This document shows, one piece after another, positions 45,137-54,065 of a DNA stretch of 64,000 bases. The position numbers and the translations under genes are program-made. Origin of the DNA: Pontibacter sp. SGAir0037 (lineage in GTDB: Bacteria > Bacteroidota > Bacteroidia > Cytophagales > Hymenobacteraceae); NCBI RefSeq assembly GCF_005491705.1, contig NZ_CP028092.1, forward strand, positions 1,302,001 through 1,366,000, written 5' to 3'. The notes below the pieces were generated by a model. It searched no databases, was not told the DNA's origin, and was given only the letters and a program-made list of their open reading frames with translations. Every line of letters starts with the position of its first letter. Within the stretch, counting starts at the first letter, position 1.

Positions 45137-45565
45137 ATGGGACATGCCTTAAACATTAGTGATAGCCTCAGCTACAAACTGGTAGATGACAAAGATGTGT
45201 TTATGTTGATCAGTGCGGTGAGAGAAGGCATTACCTATGCTATATTTAACAGCATAGCCATCAGGTTTCCGTTCAGTACTGCTGAATGGTCTAATTTTCT
45301 GCACCTGTCTGAGCGGACGTTTCAGCGGTATAAAAAAGAGAAACGTACGTTTGATCCCCTGCATTCGGAAAAGATATTGGAAATAATCCTGGTGTATAAC
45401 AAGGGCATAGAGGTTTTCGGTGAGAAAGAAAAATTCGATGCCTGGCTAGATGCCACCAATGTTGCCCTGGGGGGAGTGAAACCAAAAGAGCTCCTGGATA
45501 ATACCTTCGGAATTAATCTGCTAAAAGATGAACTCACGCGTATAGAATACGGTGTTCTGGCATGA
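45137..45565 (+). CDS. Xre/MbcA/ParS-type antitoxin (DUF2384) of an Xre-RES pair
   Basis: The 142-residue protein is the typical antitoxin partner of RES toxins. An N-terminal helical region holds a helix-turn-helix-like segment (about 47-75, STAEWSNFLHLSERTFQRYK). The C-terminal DUF2384 toxin-binding domain (about 92-140) has FGEKEKFDAWLDATNVALGG then PKELLDNTFGINLL. Its stop codon overlaps the toxin start by 4 bases (ATGA), so the two are translationally coupled. It probably represses its own promoter through the palindrome at 45070-45081; this is inference from family behaviour and position. Confidence 0.9.
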   Translation: MGHALNISDSLSYKLVDDKDVFMLISAVREGITYAIFNSIAIRFPFSTAEWSNFLHLSERTFQRYKKEKRTFDPLHSEKILEIILVYNKGIEVFGEKEKFDAWLDATNVALGGVKPKELLDNTFGINLLKDELTRIEYGVLA

Positions 45566-46026
45566 TCGTTTACCGTTTGAGCAAAGGCAAATTCGCCAAT
45601 GATCTATCGGGAAGAGGAGCAGAACTGGCAGGAGGCCGTTGGAATAGCAAAGGCGTGCCGGTGCTGTATACAAGCGAATCTATCGCCCTATGCACTGTTG
45701 AAGTAGCCGTGCACATGCCTCTCGGTATAGTGCCACAGGATTATAAGCTGGTGCACATCGCCTTACCGGATACAGCAAGCATCACACAAATTGATCTGCA
45801 GGCACTGCCGGTCGACTGGAAATCTTTCCCGCATATAAATGCCACGCAGGAAATAGGAGACCAGTTTATTGACGCCTCTACCAGCCTTGTATTAAAAGTG
45901 CCTTCAGCTACCGTGCAGGGTAACTATAACTATTTAATCAATCCCCGGCACAGCGCATTTCAGCAAATAGAAATAGTAAAAATTGAGCCGTTTGATTTTG
46001 ATAAAAGGCTTTTTGTAAAAACGTAA
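45562..46026 (+). CDS. RES-domain toxin
   Basis: RES toxins resemble ADP-ribosyltransferases and block growth by destroying NAD+. The 154-residue protein covers the whole domain. The three name-giving residues are present: Arg26 in GGRWNSKG, Glu47 in LCTVEVAVH and Ser115 in VPSATVQGN. The family segment NYLINPRH follows Ser115. ATG 45562 overlaps the antitoxin stop. No other toxin-antitoxin or mobile genes are nearby, so this is a chromosomal stand-alone pair. Confidence 0.9.
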   Translation: MIVYRLSKGKFANDLSGRGAELAGGRWNSKGVPVLYTSESIALCTVEVAVHMPLGIVPQDYKLVHIALPDTASITQIDLQALPVDWKSFPHINATQEIGDQFIDASTSLVLKVPSATVQGNYNYLINPRHSAFQQIEIVKIEPFDFDKRLFVKT

Positions 46027-46140
46027 GTGTCAGGCATCTGTCGTACAGGCAGTATTCCCATGCATTTGTTATGCCCTAAGCAGAGCCAGGGGCAGCCATA
46101 AAATTAACAGGGGCTTAACCTTGATCTATTGGCGAAGCTG

Positions 46141-46148
46141 TATATTTG
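46141..46148 (+). promoter_or_regulatory. -7 promoter element at the NPP gene start (possible leaderless mRNA)
   Basis: TATATTTG is an exact TAnnTTTG match with TTG 17 bases upstream (46121-46123). The chosen ATG is only 5 bases after the box, so transcription would start almost at the start codon. Confidence 0.55.
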
Positions 46149-46153
46149 CGGGA

Positions 46154-47425
46154 ATGAAACGCTACACTTTATTAATGCTGCTGCTTGTGAGCTGCTTTTC
46201 GCTGCAGGCACAGGTAGATACCACACAGCAAATTGTTCGGGGGCGTGTAAACAGCCCGCAGCAACAGCAAAAGTCCTATGTTATACTTATTTCTGCAGAT
46301 GGATTTCGCTACGACTATGCCGAAAAATACCAGGCAGAAAACCTGTTAAATCTGCGCAGGCAGGGGGTGCAGGCCCATTCTATGTTACCTGCTTTTCCTT
46401 CTAAAACTTTTCCTAACCATTACAGCATTGTAACCGGCTTATATCCGGCGCACCACGGCCTGGTGAACAATTCCTTCTATGATCCGCAGCGGAAGCAAAC
46501 TTACTCTATGCGAGACAGGGCCATGGTTGAAGACGGGAGCTGGTATGGTGGCACACCTCTGTGGGTGCTGGCCGAGCAGCAACAGATGGTGACGGCGAGC
46601 TTTTACTGGGTAGGATCAGAGGCGCCGATTCAGGGTGTGTTTCCTACCTACCATTATAAGTACAATGAAAGCTTGCCTATCGGGAAAAGAATCCAGACGG
46701 TGGTAGACTGGCTAAACCTGCCGGAAGAGCGCCGACCGCACCTGATTACGTTTTACCTGCCGGAGGTAGACCATGCCGGGCACAGCTTTGGACCGGATGC
46801 GCCTGAAACTGAAAAAGCAGTGGCGGAGCTGGATGAAAATATTAAAAAGTTAACAGAGGCAGTGGCACAGACAGGCTTGCCCGTCAACTATATTTTTGTC
46901 TCGGATCATGGCATGATACAGATAGACCAGGAAAATACCCTGTCTTTGCCTGCAGCCATAGATACTGCCAAATTTATGGTTTCAGGAGGAGGAATGGTCG
47001 TAGAGCTGCATGCCAAAGATAAAAGTGCCATCAAGAGCACCTATAAGCAGTTAAAGAAAGAGGCATCGCCTGAATATGAGGTATATCTGAAGTCTAATCT
47101 GCCCAAAAAGCTGAAGTATGGTTCTGCTGATGACACTTACGGCAGAATTGGAGACATTATGCTTTTATCGTATGCTCCAAAGGTTTTTCACTTCAGCCGA
47201 CGCAAGCCATCGCCCGGAGCACATGGCTACGATCCTAAAGCAGTAAAAGAAATGCATGCCACTTTCTATGCCTGGGGACCGGCCTTTAAGTCAGGAGTTG
47301 AACTGCCATCTTTTGAAAATGTACATGTTTACCCGATTGTGACGGAGATTCTCGGTCTTAAAATCAACCAGAAAATCGACGGGAACCATAAAGTAGCGCA
47401 GGAAGTGCTAAAAGAAAAGAAGTAA
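46154..47425 (+). CDS. Nucleotide pyrophosphatase/phosphodiesterase-type phosphatase (ENPP family)
   Basis: The 423-residue secreted enzyme has a signal peptide (MKRYTLLMLLLVSCFSLQAQ) and an alkaline-phosphatase-fold domain. Its metal and catalytic motifs are ISADGFRYDY (metal aspartate), the nucleophile Thr85 in FPSKTFPNHYSIVTG, YLPEVDHAGHSFGPD, and VSDHGM near 275. The final metal histidine lies in PGAHGYDP. It is of the nucleotide pyrophosphatase/phosphodiesterase type, hydrolysing phosphodiester or pyrophosphate bonds in the periplasm. I start at ATG 46154, directly before the signal peptide; an in-frame TTG at 46121 overlaps the promoter. Confidence 0.93.
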   Translation: MKRYTLLMLLLVSCFSLQAQVDTTQQIVRGRVNSPQQQQKSYVILISADGFRYDYAEKYQAENLLNLRRQGVQAHSMLPAFPSKTFPNHYSIVTGLYPAHHGLVNNSFYDPQRKQTYSMRDRAMVEDGSWYGGTPLWVLAEQQQMVTASFYWVGSEAPIQGVFPTYHYKYNESLPIGKRIQTVVDWLNLPEERRPHLITFYLPEVDHAGHSFGPDAPETEKAVAELDENIKKLTEAVAQTGLPVNYIFVSDHGMIQIDQENTLSLPAAIDTAKFMVSGGGMVVELHAKDKSAIKSTYKQLKKEASPEYEVYLKSNLPKKLKYGSADDTYGRIGDIMLLSYAPKVFHFSRRKPSPGAHGYDPKAVKEMHATFYAWGPAFKSGVELPSFENVHVYPIVTEILGLKINQKIDGNHKVAQEVLKEKK

Positions 47426-47436
47426 AGCAAAGGACA

Positions 47437-47480
47437 CAAACAAAAGAGCCGCTCCATAACCAGAGCGGCTCTTTTGTTTG
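47437..47480. terminator. Bidirectional terminator after the NPP gene
   Basis: CAAACAAAAGAGCCGCTC (47437-47454) pairs perfectly over 18 bp with GAGCGGCTCTTTTGTTTG (47463-47480). It serves both convergent genes. Confidence 0.92.
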
Positions 47481-47504
47481 GCTGTATGTTACAAAGGCTG
47501 CATT

Positions 47505-48107
47505 TTACTGGTTGTTTCGGCCAGGCAGGTAAATCTGGAAACCAAGCCCTACGGCAAGCCCGGAAACACTGTTTCCTACAGAAATATCAGCGTTTGTTCT
47601 TGAATAGCCTAAAGTCGCTTCGAGAGCCACATTATCGGCCACAAAATGAGCATAGCCGGCTCGGATGCCAAGTACAGAAGAGAAGATAGCATCATCTTCA
47701 CTGTCTTTCAGTGAACTGCCTGCAAATCCAACCAATGCCTCGCCAAACCACCTGTGTGTCGGTGCTGCGCCTTCCGGAAAATAGTAACGCACAAAAGGAG
47801 TCAGGCCATAGCTGAAAATCTCGCCCCCGTCGTAAATCTGCAGGCCTAACTGCGCCTCCGTACCAATGGCTGCATTGTCGCTGATGAAGTAACCGGCCCT
47901 GGGTTGAATATTGATTCTGAAATTATCGGATTTAAAGTTAAACCCGATATCGCCCACTTGTCCTCCAACCATCCAATTGCCTTGTTGCACAGCATCGCCT
48001 GCTACAGGCGCAGTTGTTTGTGGTCTTGGCAGATCATCTACAGTTTGAGCGGATAAGTGAAAAGTAATCGCTAGAAATAAAGCGGAAAGGATAGTTAATT
48101 TTTTCAT
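47505..48107 (-). CDS. Small outer membrane beta-barrel protein
   Basis: The 200-residue protein starts at ATG 48107 (MKKLTILSALFLAITFHLSAQ, signal peptide). It is an eight-strand-type barrel: alternating strands such as GNWMVGGQVGDIGFNFKS, NFRINIQPRAGYFISDNAAI and LEATLGYSRTNADISVG, ending GLAVGLGFQIYLPGRNNQ. It fits the outer membrane protein beta-barrel domain found in many small Bacteroidota porins. The family is not assigned further, and no partner gene is adjacent. A minus-strand CACTTTTG at 48142-48135, one base off the -7 consensus, could be its promoter. Confidence 0.85.
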   Translation of the reverse strand: MKKLTILSALFLAITFHLSAQTVDDLPRPQTTAPVAGDAVQQGNWMVGGQVGDIGFNFKSDNFRINIQPRAGYFISDNAAIGTEAQLGLQIYDGGEIFSYGLTPFVRYYFPEGAAPTHRWFGEALVGFAGSSLKDSEDDAIFSSVLGIRAGYAHFVADNVALEATLGYSRTNADISVGNSVSGLAVGLGFQIYLPGRNNQ

Positions 48108-48546
48108 AGTTATAAAATTTAGGTTCTTATGCAGCAAAAGTGCATGCTGAAAAATTGTACTATAATTTCTAACGACAGAAAAACAACTTTGTTTAGAAGC
48201 AGGAAAAAGACCAAAAATTGGAAAAAATCTAAAGTGTAGACAATAGCTTACAGAAGCAGGTTGATAACACAACCCGATAGTCAGTGAGTTTATTTTATTA
48301 TAAGTATTTGTTTGTGAATGGCTTTAAAGTTTAATAAAGTGATGCGGCAGGCAAGGCAAAGTGTGCTTTTATGCAGAGATAGCGTTCGGTAAAAGAGTAA
48401 TGAGTGCAAAAAGATGATTTGTGAAATTGTACTAAAAAGGTTAGTCGCTGTTCATATCAGTTCTTTAAAAGCATGTGTTGTTCAACGCATGCATCGGGAG
48501 GAATAACAAAAAAGACGTACTTTGTCTGAAAGTTGAAAAGATATCT
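48108..48546. other. 439-base non-coding region between divergent genes
   Basis: The gap lies between the small barrel gene (minus) and the SDR gene (plus). It holds a 10-bp inverted repeat with 2-base spacing at 48471-48492 and a purine-rich GGGAGG at 48496-48501. GTACTTTG (48517-48524), a loose -7 match before the SDR start, is also present. The rest is AT-rich with no gene, repeat or RNA recognised. Confidence 0.4.
48471..48492. promoter_or_regulatory. Inverted repeat upstream of the SDR gene (operator candidate)
   Basis: GCATGTGTTG (48471-48480) faces CAACGCATGC (48483-48492) across two bases, with one mismatch (a G-U pair in RNA). Position and symmetry fit a repressor site for the downstream gene. 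Confidence 0.4.
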
Positions 48547-49326
48547 ATGGAAATGCATACACAAAGCAGGTGGACACTTGCAGGTAAAAAAGCGGTAGTT
48601 ACAGGAGGATCGAAAGGAATAGGAGCAGCTATAGTTGCAGAATTTATTGGTTTGGGTGCAGAAGTGCTGGCTGTTGCCCGCCATACCGAGGATTTAACTT
48701 TGCTGCAGCAGCAACACGCGGAAAAGTTACATATATGCCAGGCCGATGTAAGCACACCCGAGGGGCGGCAAAAACTTGTGGCGCAGGTACTGGAGCAATG
48801 GGGGCAATTAGATATTCTGGTGAATAATGTCGGGACGAACATTCGCAAGCCTACTGCCGCCTATTCTGCCCAGGAATATGATTTTATCCTGAATACAAAC
48901 CTGCGCTCAGCCTTTGAGCTTTGCCAGCAGTTTTACCCTTTGCTGAAGCAGGCCGATCAAGGAAATATCATTAACGTAACCTCTGTGGCTGGCTTAACCC
49001 ACGTTAGAACAGGCGTGCTGTATGGCATGACAAAAGCAGCTATGGTGCAGCTAACACGCAACCTGGCAGCTGAGTGGGCCGCAGACAATATTCGCGTTAA
49101 TGCCGTGGCTCCCTGGTACATCAGCACGCCACTGGCTCAAACAGTGCTTCAGCAGGAAGCCTATTACGAGGCCGTGATAAGTCGCACACCCATGAAACAG
49201 ATCGGAAAACCGGAAGATGTAGCTGCTGCAGCGGCCTTTCTGAGTATGCCGGCGGCTGCCTACATAACCGGGCAGTGCGTCGCAGTTGATGGCGGATTTA
49301 CGATCAATGGCTTTCAGCCTGAATAA
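48547..49326 (+). CDS. Short-chain dehydrogenase/reductase, tropinone-reductase-like
   Basis: The 259-residue protein is a classical NAD(P)-dependent SDR. It has the nucleotide loop VTGGSKGIGAAIVAEF near 22-37, NNVGTNIRKPT near 97-107, the catalytic serine in INVTSVAGL, the YGMTKAAM catalytic Tyr/Lys pair near 158-165, and NAVAPWYISTPLAQ near 183-196. The NVGTN and APWYIxTPL segments are close to plant tropinone-reductase-like SDRs and their bacterial relatives; the real substrate is not known. I start at ATG 48547; an in-frame GTG at 48475 would add 24 residues inside the inverted repeat. A hairpin (49422-49450) lies about 95 bases after its stop. Confidence 0.9.
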   Translation: MEMHTQSRWTLAGKKAVVTGGSKGIGAAIVAEFIGLGAEVLAVARHTEDLTLLQQQHAEKLHICQADVSTPEGRQKLVAQVLEQWGQLDILVNNVGTNIRKPTAAYSAQEYDFILNTNLRSAFELCQQFYPLLKQADQGNIINVTSVAGLTHVRTGVLYGMTKAAMVQLTRNLAAEWAADNIRVNAVAPWYISTPLAQTVLQQEAYYEAVISRTPMKQIGKPEDVAAAAAFLSMPAAAYITGQCVAVDGGFTINGFQPE

Positions 49327-49397
49327 GTAGCAGGTCTGCAATACAGCGCTGGCTACAATCTTAGCCTGAAAAGCTAGTAATTTAGAGTTTAAATGTG

Positions 49398-49405
49398 TAC
49401 TTTTG
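49398..49405 (+). promoter_or_regulatory. -7 promoter element for the small lipoprotein gene
   Basis: TACTTTTG is an exact TAnnTTTG match 60 bases before the small lipoprotein ATG. It lies inside a repeated GTGTACT (49395-49401 and 49405-49411). Confidence 0.5.
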
Positions 49406-49421
49406 TGTACTAAAGACGGGG

Positions 49422-49450
49422 AGCGCCAGGTATTATCTGAGGCGCTTTTC
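49422..49450 (+). terminator. Hairpin with T run in the small lipoprotein leader
   Basis: AGCGCC (49422-49427) pairs with GGCGCT (49441-49446), followed by TTTTC. It lies after the promoter-like box at 49398-49405 and before the ATG at 49465. It could therefore attenuate this gene, or simply end the SDR transcript. Confidence 0.5.
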
Positions 49451-49464
49451 TTAATTTAAACTGC

Positions 49465-49668
49465 ATGGCGATAAACCGAGTGTTATTAAGAATAAGTTTA
49501 GCGATACTTCTTCTGTCAGCTTTCTCCTGTAAGCCAAGATGCCCTATTTCTTCCTGCAAGGTGCGTATGGTGCATGCACATGATGGCAGAGACTACAGAG
49601 GGCAGCCACTCCTTAAAAAGCAGAACCCGAGAATTGGGGAAAAGCTTCCGAAGCAAACGAAAGATTAA
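49465..49668 (+). CDS. Small lipoprotein of unknown function
   Basis: The 67-residue product has a lipoprotein signal (MAINRVLLRISLAILLLSAFSC, cysteine at 22) and a short basic, cysteine- and histidine-containing mature part: KPRCPISSCKVRMVHAHDG then RGQPLLKKQNPRIGEKLPK. Similar tiny lipoproteins with a CPISSCxVRMxH core occur in other Cytophagales. The Cys/His pattern could bind a metal, but this is a guess. It is about 100 bases upstream of gyrA, with no known link. Confidence 0.7.
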   Translation: MAINRVLLRISLAILLLSAFSCKPRCPISSCKVRMVHAHDGRDYRGQPLLKKQNPRIGEKLPKQTKD

Positions 49669-49764
49669 AAATTACCCTTTTTATAGTAGTACTTAAACAG
49701 CAGCGCAGCACAAACTGCCTGTTATAATTAAAACGATCAACCCTTTATTATTTAGACCTTAAAC

Positions 49765-52341
49765 ATGAACGAAGGCGAAAGAATAATACCGATCAACATT
49801 GAAGACGAGATGCGTGGAGCATACATCGATTATTCAATGTCTGTTATCATTTCAAGAGCCTTACCTGATGTTCGAGACGGCCTGAAGCCTGTACACCGCC
49901 GTGTACTCTACGGTATGTCCGAACTGGGGGTATCTTATAACAAAGCTTATAAAAAATCAGCCAGGATAGTAGGAGAGGTATTAGGTAAATACCACCCGCA
50001 CGGCGACTCCTCCGTTTACGAAACAATGGTTCGTATGGCACAGGAATGGTCGCTTCGTTACCCGCTGGTAGATGGCCAGGGAAACTATGGCTCCATAGAC
50101 GGCGACTCACCGGCAGCGATGCGTTATACGGAAGCGCGTTTGAAGCGAATAGCCGACGAACTGCTGGCTGATCTTGAAAAAAATACCGTGGACTTTGTGC
50201 CGAACTTCGACGACTCTTTAAAAGAGCCTTCAGTTCTTCCTGCCAAATTCCCGAACCTGCTTGTGAACGGAACTTCCGGTATTGCGGTAGGTATGGCTAC
50301 TAACATGGCCCCTCATAACCTGACCGAAATTATCAATGGTGTAATTGCTTATATTGATGACCGTGAGATTACCATTGCGGATTTGATGCAATATATAAAA
50401 GCACCCGATTTCCCGACTGGGGGTATCATCTATGGTTTTGATGGAGTGAAATCTGCTTTTGAAACAGGCAGAGGCCGTGTGCTGATGCGTGGCCGCGCCA
50501 GCTTCGAAACAACAGCATCCGGTAAGGAGCAGATTATTGTTACGGAAATTCCTTACATGGTAAACAAGGCGACGCTGATTGAGAAAACAGCGGCCCTGAT
50601 CAACGAGAAAAAAATTGAAGGCATTTCTGACCTTCGGGATGAGTCTGACCGGGACGGCCTGCGCATTGTGTACGACCTGAAGCGGGATGCTATTCCGAAT
50701 GTTGTTCTGAACAACCTGTATAAGTATACTGCTTTACAATCTTCTTTCGGGGTTAACAATGTGGCGCTAGTGAATGGCCGCCCGATGACCCTGAACCTGA
50801 AAGAGCTTATCCATTACTTTGTAGAGCACCGGCATGAGGTGGTTATCCGCAGAACACAGTACGAACTGGACGAAGCGAAGAAGCGTGCTCACATTTTAGA
50901 AGGTTTGCTCATTGCCCTGGATAACCTGGACGAAGTAATTAGCCTGATCCGTTCTTCGCGTGATCCTGAAATTGCCCGCAGCGGCTTGATGGAACGCTTT
51001 AACCTGACTGAAATTCAGGCACGGGCTATCCTGGATATGCGTCTGCAACGCCTGACTGGCCTGGAACGCGACAAAATTGTGGCCGAGTACGAAGAGATCA
51101 TGAAAACCATTAATTACCTGACAGAAGTATTGGCTAACGAAGGCCTGCGCATGCAGATAATTAAGGATGAACTGACCGACATCAGAGCCCGCTACGGTGA
51201 TGAAAGGCGTACTTCTATTGAGGCTTCGACAGGCGATATATCTTATGAAGATATGATACCGGAAGAGAACATGGTCATTACGTTGTCTCATGAAGGTTAT
51301 ATCAAACGAACTTCTTTAAGCGAATACCGTAGCCAGAGCCGTGGTGGCGTAGGTTCACGAGGTGTGGCAGCTTCTAAGGAAAGCGACTTTACAGAGCACG
51401 TGTTCATTGCCAATACGCACCACCACATGATGTTCTTTACAGAATTTGGCCGTGTGTTCTGGATGAAAGTATATGAAATTCCGGAAGGAGGGAAGACTAC
51501 CAAAGGACGTGCTATACAGAACCTCATCAATATAGAGAAAGATGACAAGGTACGTGCCGTACTGAATGTGCGCGATCTGAAGAACCAGGACTTTGTGTTA
51601 AACCATAACCTGGTATTCTGTACAGAGCAGGGTACAATTAAGAAGACAGTACTGGAAGCTTATTCCCGCCCAAGAACGAATGGTATTAATGCGATCACAA
51701 TCAACGAAGGCGACCGACTGCTAGATGTGCAGCTGACAACTGGCAACAGCGAAATTATTATTGCGCTGGAGTCGGGGAGAGCTATCCGCTTTAACGAAAC
51801 CCAGGTTCGACCAATGGGACGCAACGCAGCTGGTGTGAGAGGCGTAACACTTGCCGGACCAGACGATAAAGTTGTTGGTATGGTTTGTGTAGAGAGTGAA
51901 AGCACCGAACTGCTTGTAGTTTCTGAAAACGGTTATGGCAAGCGTTCGCTGCTGGACGAGTACCGCATCACCAACCGTGGTGGTAAAGGTGTTAAAACTT
52001 TGAACGTTACAGATAAAACCGGCAAACTGGTGGCTATCAAAGGTGTGGTTGATGGGGATGATCTCATGATCATTAACCGTTCCGGCATTACCATCAGGCT
52101 CCGTGTGTCTGATATCAGGGTGATAGGCCGTGCAACACAGGGTGTTCGACTTATAAAACTGAATGAGGGAGATCAGATTTCTTCTGTAGCTAAAATTGAG
52201 AAAGAAGATGAAGAAGAAATCGTGATGGAAGAGCTTGTGCTGATGGAATCTGAGCCGGAGCCGGAAGAAACACTCAATCCGGAAGATAAGATCGATCCGG
52301 AAGCATTGGAAGATGTAGACACAGAAGACACAGAATTATAA
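49765..52341 (+). CDS. gyrA: DNA gyrase subunit A
   Basis: GyrA cuts and rejoins DNA in the gyrase holoenzyme, which introduces negative supercoils. The 858-residue protein has the catalytic tyrosine Tyr121 in [10 protein letters not shown], preceded by the quinolone-resistance region with [17 protein letters not shown]. The coiled coil and tower domain follow, then the C-terminal beta-pinwheel (DNA-wrapping) domain from about residue 500 with [14 protein letters not shown] (GyrA box form). The C-terminal tail is unusually acidic (about 40 residues, with [20 protein letters not shown]). It is monocistronic. Confidence 0.98.
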   Translation: MNEGERIIPINIEDEMRGAYIDYSMSVIISRALPDVRDGLKPVHRRVLYGMSELGVSYNKAYKKSARIVGEVLGKYHPHGDSSVYETMVRMAQEWSLRYPLVDGQGNYGSIDGDSPAAMRYTEARLKRIADELLADLEKNTVDFVPNFDDSLKEPSVLPAKFPNLLVNGTSGIAVGMATNMAPHNLTEIINGVIAYIDDREITIADLMQYIKAPDFPTGGIIYGFDGVKSAFETGRGRVLMRGRASFETTASGKEQIIVTEIPYMVNKATLIEKTAALINEKKIEGISDLRDESDRDGLRIVYDLKRDAIPNVVLNNLYKYTALQSSFGVNNVALVNGRPMTLNLKELIHYFVEHRHEVVIRRTQYELDEAKKRAHILEGLLIALDNLDEVISLIRSSRDPEIARSGLMERFNLTEIQARAILDMRLQRLTGLERDKIVAEYEEIMKTINYLTEVLANEGLRMQIIKDELTDIRARYGDERRTSIEASTGDISYEDMIPEENMVITLSHEGYIKRTSLSEYRSQSRGGVGSRGVAASKESDFTEHVFIANTHHHMMFFTEFGRVFWMKVYEIPEGGKTTKGRAIQNLINIEKDDKVRAVLNVRDLKNQDFVLNHNLVFCTEQGTIKKTVLEAYSRPRTNGINAITINEGDRLLDVQLTTGNSEIIIALESGRAIRFNETQVRPMGRNAAGVRGVTLAGPDDKVVGMVCVESESTELLVVSENGYGKRSLLDEYRITNRGGKGVKTLNVTDKTGKLVAIKGVVDGDDLMIINRSGITIRLRVSDIRVIGRATQGVRLIKLNEGDQISSVAKIEKEDEEEIVMEELVLMESEPEPEETLNPEDKIDPEALEDVDTEDTEL

Positions 52342-52406
52342 TTCTACTGGGAATTAAATTGGACTTTAAAAACGTTAACTAACCATAAACTATTTCTAAG
52401 ACAAAT

Positions 52407-53540
52407 ATGAAAAAGTTACTTTTAACAGCCTTGGCAGCCGCAAGTATACAAGCTGCTTCCGCTCAGAACTCTGCTGTTAATACTGCTACCCTTAATCATA
52501 AGAACGGTACTTTAGACAAGGCAAAGACTGAGATCGACAAAGCTATTGAACACCCTAAAACCAAGGATAAAGCTAAAACCTGGTTCATGCACGGTATTAT
52601 TTACCAGGACATGATCGGTAATCCTGTTTATGGTAAAATGACGGATGACAAAACACCGGAAGTGGTGCTTAACTCATTTAACAAGACGGTTGAAATTGAC
52701 GGTAAAAACGGTGAGTTCGGAAAGCAGGTTCCTGAGCGCCTGAACTTACTATATGGTCAGGTGTTAAACCAGGCAGTTGAATTTCACAACACGCAGGATT
52801 GGGACAATGCGATTAAAAAGTATGAACTGGCCAGCAAAATTAATCCAACTGATACAACCGCAGTGCTTTATGCTGCTTATGCCTCTATTGGAAAAGAAGA
52901 GCCTGCTTCGGCTATCAAATACTATGATCAGCTGATTAACATGGGGCATAAGACCCAGAATGTATACCGTACGAAGGTGCAATTACTGCAGCAAACGGAA
53001 GCTTCTGACGACAAAGTCATGGCTGCACTTGCTGAAGGGTTAAAAGAGCATCCGAACGATGTATACCTGATGCAGGAAGAGTTAAGATATTACCTACAGG
53101 CTGACCGTGGTGATGAAGCAATGGCTAAACTACAAAATGCGATTACTGCAGACCCGAACAATGCCAGCTTACATGCTGTAATGGGTAACTTATTAGAGCG
53201 CAAAAAAGATCTGGATGGTGCAACTGCCAGCTACAAAAAAGCTTTGGCAATTGATCCGAACAGCTTTGATGCTAACTATAACTTAGCTGTATTGGAGTAC
53301 AACAGAGGCAGTGAAGTGAATAACAAAGCTGCTAAAATGGACTACAAAACGTATCAGAAACAAGGTAAAGCCTTAGAAGAGCAAGCTAAAAAGCATTTTG
53401 CAGCATCTTTACCATATTTCGAAAAAGCACACCAGATTCAGCCAGACGATCAAGCCACACTGCAGAACCTGAACCGTGTGTACACCAGGTTAAACCGTAC
53501 TCAAGATGCTGAAAGAATCAGCAAACTGATGGGCAACTAA
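52407..53540 (+). CDS. Exported TPR protein
   Basis: The 377-residue protein has a signal peptide (MKKLLLTALAAASIQAASAQ) and at least five tetratricopeptide repeats, for example WDNAIKKYELASKINPTDTT and LDGATASYKKALAIDPNSFD. The N-terminal part (about 20-110) contains TLNHKNGTLDKAKTEIDKAI. It is probably a periplasmic scaffold protein; no partner is identified. It lies 66 bases after gyrA and ends in a strong terminator. Confidence 0.85.
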   Translation: MKKLLLTALAAASIQAASAQNSAVNTATLNHKNGTLDKAKTEIDKAIEHPKTKDKAKTWFMHGIIYQDMIGNPVYGKMTDDKTPEVVLNSFNKTVEIDGKNGEFGKQVPERLNLLYGQVLNQAVEFHNTQDWDNAIKKYELASKINPTDTTAVLYAAYASIGKEEPASAIKYYDQLINMGHKTQNVYRTKVQLLQQTEASDDKVMAALAEGLKEHPNDVYLMQEELRYYLQADRGDEAMAKLQNAITADPNNASLHAVMGNLLERKKDLDGATASYKKALAIDPNSFDANYNLAVLEYNRGSEVNNKAAKMDYKTYQKQGKALEEQAKKHFAASLPYFEKAHQIQPDDQATLQNLNRVYTRLNRTQDAERISKLMGN

Positions 53541-53556
53541 GAATCTATAATTCTGG

Positions 53557-53598
53557 ATCAAAAAGCCTCTGAAGCAACAGCTTCAGAGGCTTTTTGAT
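53557..53598 (+). terminator. rho-independent terminator after the TPR gene
   Basis: ATCAAAAAGCCTCTGAAG (53557-53574) pairs perfectly over 18 bp with CTTCAGAGGCTTTTTGAT (53581-53598) around CAACAG. The stem includes the A/T run. Confidence 0.93.
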
Positions 53599-54065
53599 TT
53601 TAGGGGCAAACACAGCCATCTTTTCTACGATCAGTAAAATCATTCAGAAGTATCACAAGGTGAGATAAACTGTAAGGCAGGACAGGCTACAGGTTTTCAC
53701 ATTGAAGCGCCTCCTGAAATAATGTACTTAACATAATATAAATTATAAGACTTATAATATGCGATTAAAATCATCTTTAATAAGTGTCACTAATAATATA
53801 CTTTATGTTAAATAGGATTTCATATTTCAACTTACTTCTAAATTTTAATGATTTATAATATTTTGAATAGTTCTGCCTGATTTGATAATTATTTAGAACA
53901 AAGGTCTAGTCTCTACTAATGAAAATTATGCTGTTTAACTCTATATGTATTTGCACAGGTACATTAAGTATTAAACCAACAAACGTTTGGTATTGAAGCG
54001 CCGTAATACATGTGCTGGTAAAAAGATGATGTTTTAGTGCTAAGGCAACATCTTGCATATTAAAT
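53599..54065. other. 467-base AT-rich non-coding region upstream of the DUF421 genes
   Basis: Apart from the flanking terminator I see no gene here. The sequence is much richer in A and T than its neighbours. It is bounded by two copies of ATTGAAGCGCC (53701-53711 and 53992-54002), and CAAACGTTTG (53980-53989) is a perfect 10-bp palindrome just before the second copy. No transposase, tRNA or known RNA was recognised. Confidence 0.5.
53701..54002. repeat. AT-rich island flanked by an 11-bp direct repeat
   Basis: ATTGAAGCGCC occurs at 53701-53711 and 53992-54002. The roughly 280 bases between are AT-rich and non-coding. The direct repeats could mark an insertion (target duplication) or a deleted element, but no inverted terminal repeats were found, and an 11-base repeat can arise by chance in long sequence. 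Confidence 0.35.

Noticed and set aside
45137..46026. Xre-RES pair as part of a phage or genomic island
   Set aside because: No integrase, att site, phage gene or tRNA lies nearby, and composition is like the flanks.
53599..54065. Possible tRNA or insertion sequence in the AT-rich gap
   Set aside because: No cloverleaf arms, no transposase remnant and no terminal inverted repeats were found; only the direct repeats remain noteworthy.
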